Below are positions 41,560-50,298 of a DNA stretch of 64,000 bases, in pieces (the stretch's first letter is position 1; every line of letters starts with the position of its first letter). The stretch lies in the NCBI GenBank assembly GCA_020432045.1, contig JAGQHB010000029.1, forward strand, positions 62,001-126,000, written 5' to 3'. The notes under the pieces are model-generated. The model made no database searches. It was not told where the DNA came from and saw only the letters and a program-made list of their open reading frames with translations. The DNA comes from Dehalococcoidia bacterium. Its GTDB lineage: Bacteria; Chloroflexota; Dehalococcoidia; Tepidiformales; Tepidiformaceae. The position numbers were made by a program, and so were the translations under genes.

Positions 41560-42491
41560 ACGCAGTACTTATCTTGCCCGCACGAAATGAAGCCGAATGC
41601 ATCGAGGAGGTCATTGCTGAGGCACGGCAACACTTTAGCGGCGAGATCATCGTCGTCGACAATGGGAGCAGCGACGACACTGCTGAGCGAGCGGCCGCCG
41701 TGGGCGCCCGTGTCGTTCGCGAACCTGTTCCGGGCTACGGCAGGGCGTGCATGGCGGGCGTCCGCGCAGCGCCAAATGCAGACGCATACGTGTTCATGGA
41801 CGCTGACGGCAGCGACTGCCCCGAGGACATCCCGGAGTTGCTGGCTGCGTTGGAAGACGGAGCAGGACTCGCCCTCGGTGTGCGGACAGGGACAAGGGTC
41901 GCTCCCGGGTCGATTGCACCGGCGGCTCGCTTTGGAAACTGGCTCAGCGGAACGCTTATCGGCATGGGCACCGGACGAAAGCTCAGGGATCTCTCACCGC
42001 TGAAGGCACTGACGCGGGAAACGCTCAACACGATTGCGCTGTCCGAAATGACGTATGGCTGGACGGTGGAACTCCTCGCGGTGGCGGCAAGCAAAGAAGT
42101 CACAATCAAAGAGGTCGAGACCGGGTACCGCCACCGCATGGGTGGCCGTTCCAAGGTGAGCGGGACGGTACCAGGGTCGATTCGCGCCGGCTATCGAATC
42201 CTGTTTGTACTCGGACGAGCTGGCACGCGGCAGATGGGAAAGGGAACTGCGGGGGGGGCTGCCGCCGCGACGGTTCTCGCGCTGACGGCGATCGCCGCCT
42301 ACACAACCTGGCTTTTCGCGCAGCGGCTATTGAGCCGTGATGTCCTGGTGAGCAGCTGGCTCCTCGCGTGGCCCACCATGCTCGCCGGGGCACTCCTCGG
42401 CACGATGATAGGCAGCGTGTTCAGCAGGGGTCGAAAGGGCCGCGACAGCCCTGCCTACGTGACGGCAGGAGCGGTGAGCGCCTTCCAGTAG
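41556..42491 (+). CDS. GT2 family glycosyltransferase with C-terminal membrane helices
   Basis: 311 residues. GT2 core: ILPARNEAECIEEVIAEA, IIVVDNGSSDDTAERA, the DxD-type motif FMDADGSDCPEDI, and the acceptor region RFGNWLSGTLIGMG. Two or three hydrophobic helices at the end (about 230-290) anchor it, as in polyprenyl-phosphate glycosyltransferases (DPM or UgpA-like). It would make a polyprenyl-phosphate sugar for the co-encoded DUF2079 protein (ATGA overlap). Its end overlaps the convergent GNAT remnant by 37 bases. Confidence 0.88.
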   Translation: MNAVLILPARNEAECIEEVIAEARQHFSGEIIVVDNGSSDDTAERAAAVGARVVREPVPGYGRACMAGVRAAPNADAYVFMDADGSDCPEDIPELLAALEDGAGLALGVRTGTRVAPGSIAPAARFGNWLSGTLIGMGTGRKLRDLSPLKALTRETLNTIALSEMTYGWTVELLAVAASKEVTIKEVETGYRHRMGGRSKVSGTVPGSIRAGYRILFVLGRAGTRQMGKGTAGGAAAATVLALTAIAAYTTWLFAQRLLSRDVLVSSWLLAWPTMLAGALLGTMIGSVFSRGRKGRDSPAYVTAGAVSAFQ

Positions 42492-42999
42492 GCCCACGTG
42501 TCGCAGGGAGTCCGGTCCGGGTTTAGGGCGTAGCCGGGGATTACGCCCGTGAGATTCCAGCCAAGTCGCTCGTAGACCCGCCGGGCCTCGGCGCTGGCCG
42601 TATCCAGCGTCAGCAACGCGCGATGTTCCCCGATCGCTTCGCGTTCGGCGGCAACCATCAGTCCTTCCGCGATACCGCGGCGACGAGCGCGGCGGTGCAC
42701 TAAGAGCTTGGCAACCTCGGCGCGGTGGGGCTGTTTTCGGGCAGCGACAGCAGCAACTAGACTGTCCCCTGGATACCCTCCACATCCCGGGCAACGATGA
42801 GCGCCGTTCCGCCTTGTGCGACCGCAGCCGCGACACTTGCCCAAAAGGCCTTCGCGCGGGCCGGGGTCAAAGGCGACAGGAAGCTGACGGACGCTCCTCC
42901 CTCGACGCAATCGCGCAGGACCGCGGCGAGCTCGGGGGCCGCGGCGGCCGCGCCTGCCCCGTCCAACCGCACGACTTCAAAGGGTTGAGATGCGTTCAT
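42455..42999 (-). pseudogene. Broken GNAT acetyltransferase gene
   Basis: The N-terminal half (MNASQPFEVVRLDGAGAAAA, then SVSFLSPLTPARAKAFW) runs in one frame from ATG 42999 to an amber TAG at 42757-42759, just where family members have VQL. The C-terminal half with the acetyl-CoA site (AEVAKLLVHRRARRRGIAEG and ARRVYERLGW) is in another frame starting at about 42740. So there are two lesions: a likely CAG-to-TAG change and a one-base loss near 42731-42740 beside T4 and G4 runs. AGGAG precedes the ATG, and the start overlaps the regulator stop (ATGA). Confidence 0.8.
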
Positions 43000-43552
43000 G
43001 CCGGCTCCTGGATGACGAGGTACTCTGCTGGCGAGCCGGACGGCGCCTCGAAGAGCGTCGGCCGGTCGACCACGGCGAACAGGCAATCACCGGCGGCAAG
43101 CAGGGTCGATTCCCCGCCGATAGTGAACGTGACCTGCCCGGAAAGCATGATGATGCTGGCGGATCGGGGATTCGGGGACCACGGCATATTCGACCACGGT
43201 GCCGGCGGGAATCTTAAGGCGAACGATTTCGACCTTGCTCTGGTTGGAACCGGGTGCGGACCAGGCCCCTCTCGGGGTCCCTCCACGACGGCTGAACGGG
43301 GGCGGGGAAGTGGGTCATCCCGGCTGCTTCGACGGAATTCATGAGCGTGGAGAGCGTGACGTCCAGCCCGGCACAGAGCCTGCCGAGCAGCCCGGCGGTC
43401 GGAGACGAGGCGCCCGACTCGACCTTTGAACTCATCGCCTTGCTGACGCCGGAACGCTCCGCGAGTTGCGCCAGAGAAAGGCCAACGGCCACGCGACGCG
43501 CCTTGAGATTGGCGGCGATCCACGCTTCAATGTCCGTCCCATCGGTGTCCAT
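42996..43552 (-). pseudogene. Broken XRE-cupin transcriptional regulator gene
   Basis: From ATG 43552 the first frame gives an XRE helix-turn-helix (VAVGLSLAQLAERSGVSKAM) up to about 43245. The next piece (KVEIVRLKIPAGTVVEYAV) is in a second frame, and the cupin core (SASIIMLSGQVTFTIGGEST, then AGDCLFAVVDRPTLFEAP) in a third, ending at TGA 42996. Frame changes lie near 43225-43250 and 43171-43185. XRE-cupin regulators commonly pair with a GNAT gene, as here. Sequencing or assembly error could produce the same picture. Confidence 0.78.
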
Positions 43553-43629
43553 ACAGGCACTAAAGTAGACGCCCGGCGGGCGCCGCAATGAAGTGCCCAG
43601 CACTGGATAGAGGAGCTGCCATTGACCCC

Positions 43630-44040
43630 ATGCCATATGCTCCGCACATGCAACAATGGGGCGCACCGGAAGGCTGGCACACGATCACACCGCGGATCTT
43701 CGCAGAAGACCCGGCGGGGCTCGTGGCGTTTCTCCGTACCGTGTTCGACGCTCGCGGCACGTTCCAAACGAGCCGGCCCACTGAGATCTGGATCGGCGAT
43801 TCCATCTTGATGATCTCAGGCACAGAAGTGCGCTCCGCCATGGCCGCCTGCCTGTATGTGTACGTGGACGACGCAGACGCAACGTACGCCCGGGCGCTGG
43901 CGGCGGGGGCAGAGACAGTCGAGGCACCGACGGACACGCCCTATGGTGACCGCCGGGCGATCGTCCAGGACCCATTCGGGAACGCGTGGCAAATCGCTGC
44001 CTTCCGCGCGCGCGGCGAGGAGAAGCTGCGGGGCGCTTAG
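43630..44040 (+). CDS. PhnB-like VOC-family protein
   Basis: 136 residues if the ATG at 43630 (MPYAPHMQQWGAPEGW) is used; starts at 43588 and 43648 are also open. The sequence EGWHTITPRIFAEDPAGLV, IWIGDSILMISG, CLYVYVDDADATYARAL and RAIVQDPFGNAWQIA fits the PhnB/YdhR-like VOC group, often annotated as glyoxalase or bleomycin resistance protein. The role is unknown. It diverges from the broken XRE-cupin gene and ends in a 4-base overlap with the convergent next gene. Confidence 0.8.
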   Translation: MPYAPHMQQWGAPEGWHTITPRIFAEDPAGLVAFLRTVFDARGTFQTSRPTEIWIGDSILMISGTEVRSAMAACLYVYVDDADATYARALAAGAETVEAPTDTPYGDRRAIVQDPFGNAWQIAAFRARGEEKLRGA

Positions 44041-44507
44041 TTCCGCTTCCGCCAGAACGCCCACCAGGGCGGTGGCGGAGCGCCGGTCCCCTCGCTCATC
44101 GACGCCGTTGGCGGCGGAGCGTCGCCGAGGACCCGGGGCACGACGTTGCGCAGCTGAGCGATCTCCTCGGGCGTGAGCTTGAACGCGACCGATTGCACGA
44201 CCGTGACGCGGCGCATCGCGATGTCGGCGGGGCCTGCGTCCATTACGGACTCAAAGGAGTTACCGACGATCGCGGCTTTTTCGGGCGGAAGGGCCAGCCA
44301 TGCCCGCAGGCGGGCTTCGGTCATGGACCGAAGCTGTGGGTCAGGCAAGCGGTAAATGATCTCGATTGCGCTGGCCAGCTCGGTCCTCCGATCGGCTTCA
44401 TCGAAGTCAGCGATCGCGGCGTAGGCAGCAGTCGCTGCTTCGTCCTGGGCGTCCTGCTCCAGCTGAGACATTGCTGTCCAGTCGTACTTACTGCTTGCTG
44501 ATTGCAT
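44037..44507 (-). CDS. Hypothetical helical protein with Pro/Trp tail
   Basis: 156 residues, ATG 44507 after AGGGAA. Mostly helical and acidic in the first half (SQLEQDAQDEAATAAYAAIA, ADRRTELASAIEIIYRL), then LTPEEIAQLRNVVPRVLG and a tail APPPPWWAFWRKRN that may touch the membrane. No family recognised. Confidence 0.6.
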   Translation of the reverse strand: MQSASSKYDWTAMSQLEQDAQDEAATAAYAAIADFDEADRRTELASAIEIIYRLPDPQLRSMTEARLRAWLALPPEKAAIVGNSFESVMDAGPADIAMRRVTVVQSVAFKLTPEEIAQLRNVVPRVLGDAPPPTASMSEGTGAPPPPWWAFWRKRN

Positions 44508-44938
44508 ATTCTGATTCCCTTTCCCGGCCAGTGACCCCGCAGGCAACGAACCGCCGCGGATCCCTTTGCGCGGATCGAAGTCCGCAGCATCAAACGAGTC
44601 TACTCGTTCCCACGCCGTACGGGACCATCCGAATGTGGCCGGGGTTCTCCGCTTTGTGACGATTGCTTGATGCGACCGGCAATCTATACCGAGGCCTGGA
44701 GGCGATCGGAAGAGCCCTCATGATGGCAATCATCGAGTTTGGAAACCTCGGCGGAAGGACCGGCTATGCGGGAACGGCGAGGCACAGGAATGCCGATGAC
44801 CGTGTGGCCAACGAATAGATGGGCTGCTTCGACGGCTTGAATACCACACTGGACATCTGATCGAGCCGGCGACATCCTCGACTTGACGGGCCCGTGTCCC
44901 GCGCCGAAACATCACTCGAACTGGCTGCCAGCGAACTG
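44508..44938. other. Intergenic region without recognised gene
   Basis: About 430 bases between divergent genes. Open frames here are short and have no ribosome sites or family-like sequence. The right end holds the promoter of the BNR-repeat gene; I see no other structure worth naming. Confidence 0.5.
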
Positions 44939-44967
44939 TTGACCCTCTCCCGCGACAGGTATATTTT
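44939..44967 (+). promoter_or_regulatory. Promoter of the BNR-repeat gene
   Basis: TTGACC (44939-44944) followed after 17 bases by TATTTT (44962-44967), or after 15 bases by TATATT (44960-44965). GGAAGGGGGAA then precedes the ATG at 44994. Confidence 0.55.
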
Positions 44968-44993
44968 TCCAACTAACCGGAAGGGGGAACGCG

Positions 44994-46142
44994 ATGAACT
45001 CACACGTCCTGGTCGGCACGCGCAAAGGCGCATGGATCTACACCTCGGATGAGAAGCGGGCGCAATGGACCGTTTCCGCGCCGATGATGCCGGGCTGGAC
45101 AGTGAACCATATGGCCGTCGACACGCGTCACGACCCGCCGCGCATCTACGCGGCGGCAAACCACTGGGCGTGGGGGCCATCCGTCGCCTGGAGCGACGAC
45201 GGCGGTGCGACGTGGGAAAAGCGGAGCCCCGGCCTCGCCTTCCCGGAGGATATGGGCATCGCCGTCGCAGCGACATGGCATATCGAACCGGGGCACGCAG
45301 ACCAGCCCGGCGTCGTTTACACGGGGACGCAGCCAGCGGGCCTTTTCAAGAGCGAAGACTGGGGCGAGTCGTGGAAGCCGGTGGACAGCCTGAACCGCCA
45401 CAAGTACCGCGAGCTCTGGGGACCGACGGGCTCAGTCGGCGATTCTTCGCTGCACTCCTTGCAGGTGGACCCACGTGAGCCGAATCGCGTGTACGCCGCC
45501 ATTAGCTCAGGCGGAACGTACGTCTCGCAGGATGCGGGCGGAAGCTGGGAGTTGTGCTCCCACGGAATCGTTGTAACTACGCCGGCCGCGAAACAGCTCC
45601 TGGCAGAGATTGCCGAGATGTTCCCGCAGCCGGATCTGCCGCCAGACGTGGACCCCGCGGCGATGGACGAGTTTCACAAGTTCCGTATCGACCTGAAGAA
45701 CCCGGACCGGCTCTGGGGGCAGTCGCACTTCGGCGTGTTTAAGTCTGACCATCGTGGCCAGGGATGGCAGGATGTGACCAGCAACCTGCCATCCTTCCAT
45801 GGCTTCCCGCTGGCAGTGACCAAGCAGGGGCCGGATGCGGTGTTCGTGCTGCCGATCGAGTACGGGGCCGATAACTTCCGGGTGGTCCCCGGCCAGTTCA
45901 CAGTGTGGCGCACGATGGACCAGGGCAAGACCTGGCAGGGGATGACTGACGGACTCCCCGGGCCCAACGATTTCCAGAGCGCCTACCGCGAAGGGATGGA
46001 TACCGACGGACTGAGCCCCGAAGGGGTGTACGTCGGGACCACCAACGGCCAGGTGTTCGGGAGCAATAACATGGGCGAGCACTGGCAGCGGTTGCCGGGC
46101 ACGTTGCCGCCGATCGTTTCGGTGACGGCGGCCGCCTGGTAG
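44994..46142 (+). CDS. BNR/sialidase-like beta-propeller protein
   Basis: 382 residues without a signal peptide. Asp-box (S-x-D-x-G-x-T/S-W) repeats are visible: SDDGGATWEKRSPG, SEDWGESWKPV, SQDAGGSWEL, SDHRGQGWQDV and TMDQGKTWQGM, spaced as in sialidase and VPS10-like propellers. Proteins of this kind (often annotated exo-alpha-sialidase or glycosyl hydrolase) may not be enzymes: no catalytic Arg triad is evident. It is probably cytosolic unless exported another way. Convergent with the MBL gene, 8 bases between stops. Confidence 0.82.
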   Translation: MNSHVLVGTRKGAWIYTSDEKRAQWTVSAPMMPGWTVNHMAVDTRHDPPRIYAAANHWAWGPSVAWSDDGGATWEKRSPGLAFPEDMGIAVAATWHIEPGHADQPGVVYTGTQPAGLFKSEDWGESWKPVDSLNRHKYRELWGPTGSVGDSSLHSLQVDPREPNRVYAAISSGGTYVSQDAGGSWELCSHGIVVTTPAAKQLLAEIAEMFPQPDLPPDVDPAAMDEFHKFRIDLKNPDRLWGQSHFGVFKSDHRGQGWQDVTSNLPSFHGFPLAVTKQGPDAVFVLPIEYGADNFRVVPGQFTVWRTMDQGKTWQGMTDGLPGPNDFQSAYREGMDTDGLSPEGVYVGTTNGQVFGSNNMGEHWQRLPGTLPPIVSVTAAAW

Positions 46143-46150
46143 CTCCGCAG

Positions 46151-47449
46151 CTACCAGCCACCCGCGAGGTCGCGTTTACCCTGCTCGCTCGCCTGCGCGG
46201 CGTGGTTGAGGATGTTGCGCTCCATCGATGACACCGCCTGTTCGGAGCGTGAGCGGTAGATCCTTGTCCGCAGACGATGGGCTTCGGAGGCGTCCGGGCG
46301 GGCGATAACGGCCATCTCCACCAGGTGGCATGCCATCCGGTAGTCCCCCGCCTCGCCAAGCTCCGCCGCACGTGAGAGGACGCGGTCGATCCCGCCTGCG
46401 AGGGCAACCCATTCCTCGGCCTGTTGTCTGCGCGGCGCCGGCAGGAGGTTGTCGGGCTCGTTGTCGTACCAGCCTCCGTAGAGCCGCCAGATATTTCGCA
46501 GGATGAATTGCGGATGGTCGTAGACAGGCCGCAGGTACGGCTTATCGAGCAGCCGTTGCGGGATCTCAACCTCGTGGAGGACGCGGTCGAGGTTGGAACC
46601 GGTGTTCATCAGTGTGAGGACCTGCTCCTCCAACGATTCCAGGAACTCCGCCGTGTCCGTCAGCAGAGCGTGGATGCGGTCGTGGCCGGTTAGTGGGAAC
46701 CCGTGGCCCGCCGACATGATTTCCGGTTTAAGCGCCGCCATCTGACGGAGGGCAGCGGCCCACTCACCGCAGTAACGCTGCACCTTCTGGGGATTGCCGG
46801 CGTTTGGCACCGCCCAGATAACGAGGTCACCCGGGAAGAGCCACTTGCGCTCCGGCACAAACAGCCACGTCGCGTCATCGGTCTCGCCACGGCCGTGGTG
46901 GAGTTCGAAGGTGAGGTCGCCGCGGGAATACGTGAGCCGCTCGTGATACGTGACATCAGGATAGCGATATTCTCCGGGCCACTGAAAGCGGGCGACATCG
47001 ATCGCGAACTGGCGGCGATTGATGGCCGTGTTCCAGCCGCGCGTCTTGCGGTAGCGGTCGAAATGCCCGGCAACACGGGCGTGGGCATACACCTGTGGCC
47101 GGACCCAGGCTTTTTCCGTTGCCTCGGCTTCGAAACCCGCTGTGCCGAAGATGTGGTCGACATGGTGGTGCGAGTACACGGCCGCAACAAGCGGGCTCTC
47201 TGCTCTCCAACGGCGGACGGATTCAAAGAGCGGCTGCTGATCTTGCCGTGTACCCGTATCGAACATGACCAGCCCGTCGCCGCTGTCGATGGTGTTGCAG
47301 GTGGCAAGCCCCTTGTACCAGTGAAGACCGGCGGCGATCTCTTCACCCTCGCGGAATTCCGGGAGCGCCGCGTGAACAGGGTGCACATCAAGCGTTGAGA
47401 CCTCACCGTTCCAGAGCCGGTCGGCAAAGGCGAGGATGGATTCGGGCAT
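46151..47449 (-). CDS. MBL-fold hydrolase with alkylsulfatase-type dimerisation region
   Basis: 432 residues. Zinc motif YSHHHVDHIFG (H-x-H-x-DH), further ligand positions in ELHHGRGETDDATW and MSAGHGFPL, and LVMFDTGTRQDQQPLFESV in the first strand. After the MBL domain, FILRNIWRLYGGWYDNEPDN matches the dimerisation domain of SdsA1-type alkylsulfatases, followed by a helical tail (about 365-432). It lacks the C-terminal SCP2-like domain of full alkylsulfatases and has no signal peptide, so it may act in the cytosol on an unidentified ester. Single gene. Confidence 0.85.
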   Translation of the reverse strand: MPESILAFADRLWNGEVSTLDVHPVHAALPEFREGEEIAAGLHWYKGLATCNTIDSGDGLVMFDTGTRQDQQPLFESVRRWRAESPLVAAVYSHHHVDHIFGTAGFEAEATEKAWVRPQVYAHARVAGHFDRYRKTRGWNTAINRRQFAIDVARFQWPGEYRYPDVTYHERLTYSRGDLTFELHHGRGETDDATWLFVPERKWLFPGDLVIWAVPNAGNPQKVQRYCGEWAAALRQMAALKPEIMSAGHGFPLTGHDRIHALLTDTAEFLESLEEQVLTLMNTGSNLDRVLHEVEIPQRLLDKPYLRPVYDHPQFILRNIWRLYGGWYDNEPDNLLPAPRRQQAEEWVALAGGIDRVLSRAAELGEAGDYRMACHLVEMAVIARPDASEAHRLRTRIYRSRSEQAVSSMERNILNHAAQASEQGKRDLAGGW

Positions 47450-47578
47450 GGCAGGACTCCGGGGCGCGGGATCGGGCCGACTTTACGGCAGGCCCGGTCG
47501 CGGGTCGACGGCTGCGCGGTAGTTCCCCGGAGGACAATCAGAGGGCTATCGTGATGCGCGACGAACCGGAGGACTGGC

Positions 47579-48529
47579 ATGGACATCGGATTGATGGTCG
47601 AAGGACAGAACGGGCTGACATGGGAGCGGTGGCGGCACATCCTGGCGCTCGCCGAACGCCTCAACTTCCCGTCGGTATTCCGGTCTGACCACTACTTCAT
47701 TGGTACACAGCAGGACTCGCTTGAGGCGTACCTCTCGTTCGTGATGGCCGCGACGGAGACCACGAGCATCCGTTTCGGGCCGCTTGTGAGCCCGGTGACC
47801 TTTCGTTCGCCGGCGGACGTGGCGAGGATGGCCGCGCAGGTGGACATCCTCAGCGGGGGCCGTTTTGTGATGGGCCTCGGGGCCGGCTGGAACGAATCCG
47901 AGCACCGCGCATATGGCATCCCATTCCCACCCGTAAAGGAGCGCTTCGACCGTCTGACCGAGGCCATCGAGGTGATCAAGGCGCTTTGGGAAGGGCCAGC
48001 GACGTATCCCGGCCACTTCTACCAGGTGCAGGACGCGCACTGCCTTCCGGCGCCTTCCCGTGGAGGACCGCCGATCCTCATCGGTGGCGGAGGCGAGCGG
48101 CGCACGCTGAACCTCGTCGCCCGGTACGCGGACGAATGGAATGCGGTGAACCTCCCGGTGGACGTCTACCGTCACAAACTCTCGGTACTCGAAGGACATT
48201 GCGACGCAGAGGGCCGCGACCCGGCGACGATCAAGCGTTCGATGATGATGTTCGCGCTGGTAGGCCCGGAGGGACCGGTGTTGGACCGTGCGACGGAGCG
48301 GCTCATGGGCATCTTCGGCGCCGGCGCGAACGCGACTCCGGCCGAATTCAGAGCTGGACTACGAGAACGAGGTTTGTTGGTGGGGGACACGAGCGAGGTC
48401 CTGGACCGGCTCGGCGAGTACGCGAAACTTGGGCTCTCGGAGGTGCAGCTGCAGCACTTCGACTTTGATTCGGACGCGATCCCGGAGTACATCGCAGCGG
48501 AGGTCGCACCGCGCGCGAAGGCCCTCTAG
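47579..48529 (+). CDS. LLM-class (luciferase-like) flavin/F420-dependent oxidoreductase
   Basis: 316 residues, TIM-barrel of the bacterial luciferase family: DIGLMVEGQNGLTW, FRSDHYFIG, RFGPLVSPVTFRSPADVARM, LSGGRFVMGLGAGWNESEH and the C-terminal PILIGGGGERRTLNLVARYA. The motif pattern is that of F420-dependent members, but FMN cannot be excluded. Substrate unknown. It lies 41 bases before the VOC gene on the same strand. Confidence 0.87.
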   Translation: MDIGLMVEGQNGLTWERWRHILALAERLNFPSVFRSDHYFIGTQQDSLEAYLSFVMAATETTSIRFGPLVSPVTFRSPADVARMAAQVDILSGGRFVMGLGAGWNESEHRAYGIPFPPVKERFDRLTEAIEVIKALWEGPATYPGHFYQVQDAHCLPAPSRGGPPILIGGGGERRTLNLVARYADEWNAVNLPVDVYRHKLSVLEGHCDAEGRDPATIKRSMMMFALVGPEGPVLDRATERLMGIFGAGANATPAEFRAGLRERGLLVGDTSEVLDRLGEYAKLGLSEVQLQHFDFDSDAIPEYIAAEVAPRAKAL

Positions 48530-48570
48530 CAGTCGCTGCCTCCGGAGGCGTGAAGGCGTATCGTCCGCCC

Positions 48571-48975
48571 ATGGCTATTCGGGGATTTGATCATGTTGCA
48601 GTGCCACTGGACAACGTTGAGGCGATGCTTCGCTTCTACGAGACGCTGGGATTTACGATCGTGCCGCTCGGCAACGGGCTGGCGTATGGCGCCCACGTTG
48701 GTACGCAGAAGATCAATTTTCACTCGCCAGAGTTATGGCAACGCGAGTCGTTCACGCTACGGGGTCCATCCGCGCTGCCGGGGTGTGGCGACTTCTGTTT
48801 CGCGTGGGACGGAGACGAAGCATCGCTGCTCGGGCTCATCGAACGGGCCGGTGTGACAGTCATCGAAGGACCTGTCGGCCGTGATGGTGGTGCGGGCATG
48901 GGCACGAGCCTCTACATCCGTGACCCCGACGGAAACCTGATCGAGTTCATTCGCTACGCAGGCGGCACTACTTAG
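48571..48975 (+). CDS. VOC-family protein
   Basis: 134 residues from ATG 48571 (MAIRGFDHVAVPLDNVEAML); a GTG at 48550 adds 7 residues. The metal-ligand His is in FDHVAVP, the second ligand region in GDFCFAWDGDEASLL, and the last Glu in DPDGNLIEFIRYA, so all canonical positions for a metal-dependent dioxygenase- or glyoxalase-like enzyme seem filled. Substrate unknown. The stop overlaps the convergent next gene by 4 bases. Confidence 0.82.
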   Translation: MAIRGFDHVAVPLDNVEAMLRFYETLGFTIVPLGNGLAYGAHVGTQKINFHSPELWQRESFTLRGPSALPGCGDFCFAWDGDEASLLGLIERAGVTVIEGPVGRDGGAGMGTSLYIRDPDGNLIEFIRYAGGTT

Positions 48976-50114
48976 ATCCCTATGCCGGCCCCGATGAGCG
49001 CGCCTAGCCCGTACGTGAACGCGGAGAGTGCGAGGCCAAGGCCGAGGTTGCGGCCACCAGTCAGCCAGATCGAGCGACCAGAGAACAGGGATGTAGCTGC
49101 CCCGGCGAGGAATAGCCCAATGCCGGCAAATAGCGCACTCCCGGCGATTGCCACGGGACCGCCCGTGATCATCCAGGGGAAGACGGGCAGAAAGGCGCCG
49201 ACGGCGAAGAGCACGAATGACGTGCCTGCAGCCACCCATGGGCTGGCGAGGTCGTCGGGGGACATGCCAAGTTCTTCGCGAGCGAGGGTGTCGAGGGCGG
49301 TTTCCTTGTTCTCCATGATGCGTCGCGCCGCGTCGAGGGCCTGCTCCCGGGTGAAGCCCTTCGCTTCGTAGATCAGCGCGAGTTCCTCCACTTCTTCCTC
49401 CGGGTTCATCTCGATTTCATCGCGTTCAATTTCAAGCTCGCGCTCGAAGGCCTCGGCGGCACTGCGCACGCTAACCCACTCGCCGACAGCCATGGAGAAG
49501 GCGCCGGCGAGCAGTCCGGTGAGCCCGGAGAGAAAGACGAAACTGCGGCCGGGGTCTGCCCCGGCCACGCCCATAACGAGGATGAGCGTGGAAGTGAGGC
49601 CGTCGTTGACGCCAAGGACGCCGGCGCGCAGCGCATTGCCGCTGGCAAGCCGGTGGCGCCCCTCGATGCGCGCAATCTGGGAGGCGGCGTCGTCGCGGTG
49701 GCGGCCCTTCGCCAGCTGCTGAAAGACGCGCGCGTGTGAACGTTCGTCGTTGGGCAGCCCTGCAGCGACTGCTTCCGGCTGTTCGTCATACATGCCCGTG
49801 TCGGCCATCTCAAGCCGCATCACAATCGGTGCGACGAGTCCGGTGCCGAACCTGCGAGCCAACCAGCCGAGCGTGCGCACGCGGAAGCTTGGTTTTGCCT
49901 TCGGGAGAGCGTGTCCCGCCGCCTTGATGCGTTCGGCCCAGAGATCGCGGTGGCGCACCTCCGCCTCTGCGAGCCGGCCGTAGAGGGTTTTTAGCGCGGG
50001 GCTCTCCTCGGCTTCGGCGAGCAGACGATAAAGTTCAACGCCGTCCACTTCGGCTGCGAAGTTGCGCCGGTACCGCGCGAGGTCATCGTCAGACACGTTC
50101 TCCCTATCCGCCAT
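48972..50114 (-). CDS. Ferritin-like domain fused to VIT1/CCC1 iron-manganese transporter
   Basis: 380 residues. Residues 1-140 are a rubrerythrin/erythrin-like four-helix bundle with ExxH motifs EAEVRHRDLW and PNDERSHARVF plus Glu in EVDGVELYRLL, suitable for a di-iron site. Residues 150-380 are a VIT1/CCC1 domain: LRAGVLGVNDGLTSTLILVMG, FSMAVGEWVSVRSAAEAFERE and a C-terminal pair of helices. Such Er-VIT1 (MbfA) proteins export iron or manganese. Start ATG 50114 (MADRENVSDDDLARY). It complements the FTR1 uptake genes elsewhere in the window, but is not linked to them. Confidence 0.9.
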   Translation of the reverse strand: MADRENVSDDDLARYRRNFAAEVDGVELYRLLAEAEESPALKTLYGRLAEAEVRHRDLWAERIKAAGHALPKAKPSFRVRTLGWLARRFGTGLVAPIVMRLEMADTGMYDEQPEAVAAGLPNDERSHARVFQQLAKGRHRDDAASQIARIEGRHRLASGNALRAGVLGVNDGLTSTLILVMGVAGADPGRSFVFLSGLTGLLAGAFSMAVGEWVSVRSAAEAFERELEIERDEIEMNPEEEVEELALIYEAKGFTREQALDAARRIMENKETALDTLAREELGMSPDDLASPWVAAGTSFVLFAVGAFLPVFPWMITGGPVAIAGSALFAGIGLFLAGAATSLFSGRSIWLTGGRNLGLGLALSAFTYGLGALIGAGIGI

Positions 50115-50298
50115 GAAACCAGTGTACGGGCGGCCGCACAAACGGTGACCATCTGGTCGCTACGGGGCGCATATTCGCCGCGGTGGTGGATTGCGGGTGA
50201 CCACCACCCGGCTGTCCACCCGCAGTCCACGGACCGCCGTCTCGCCACGCGCCAGCCACCTGCCGAACCCTCCAATGAGCAACCCGGTGGAGGGGTCG

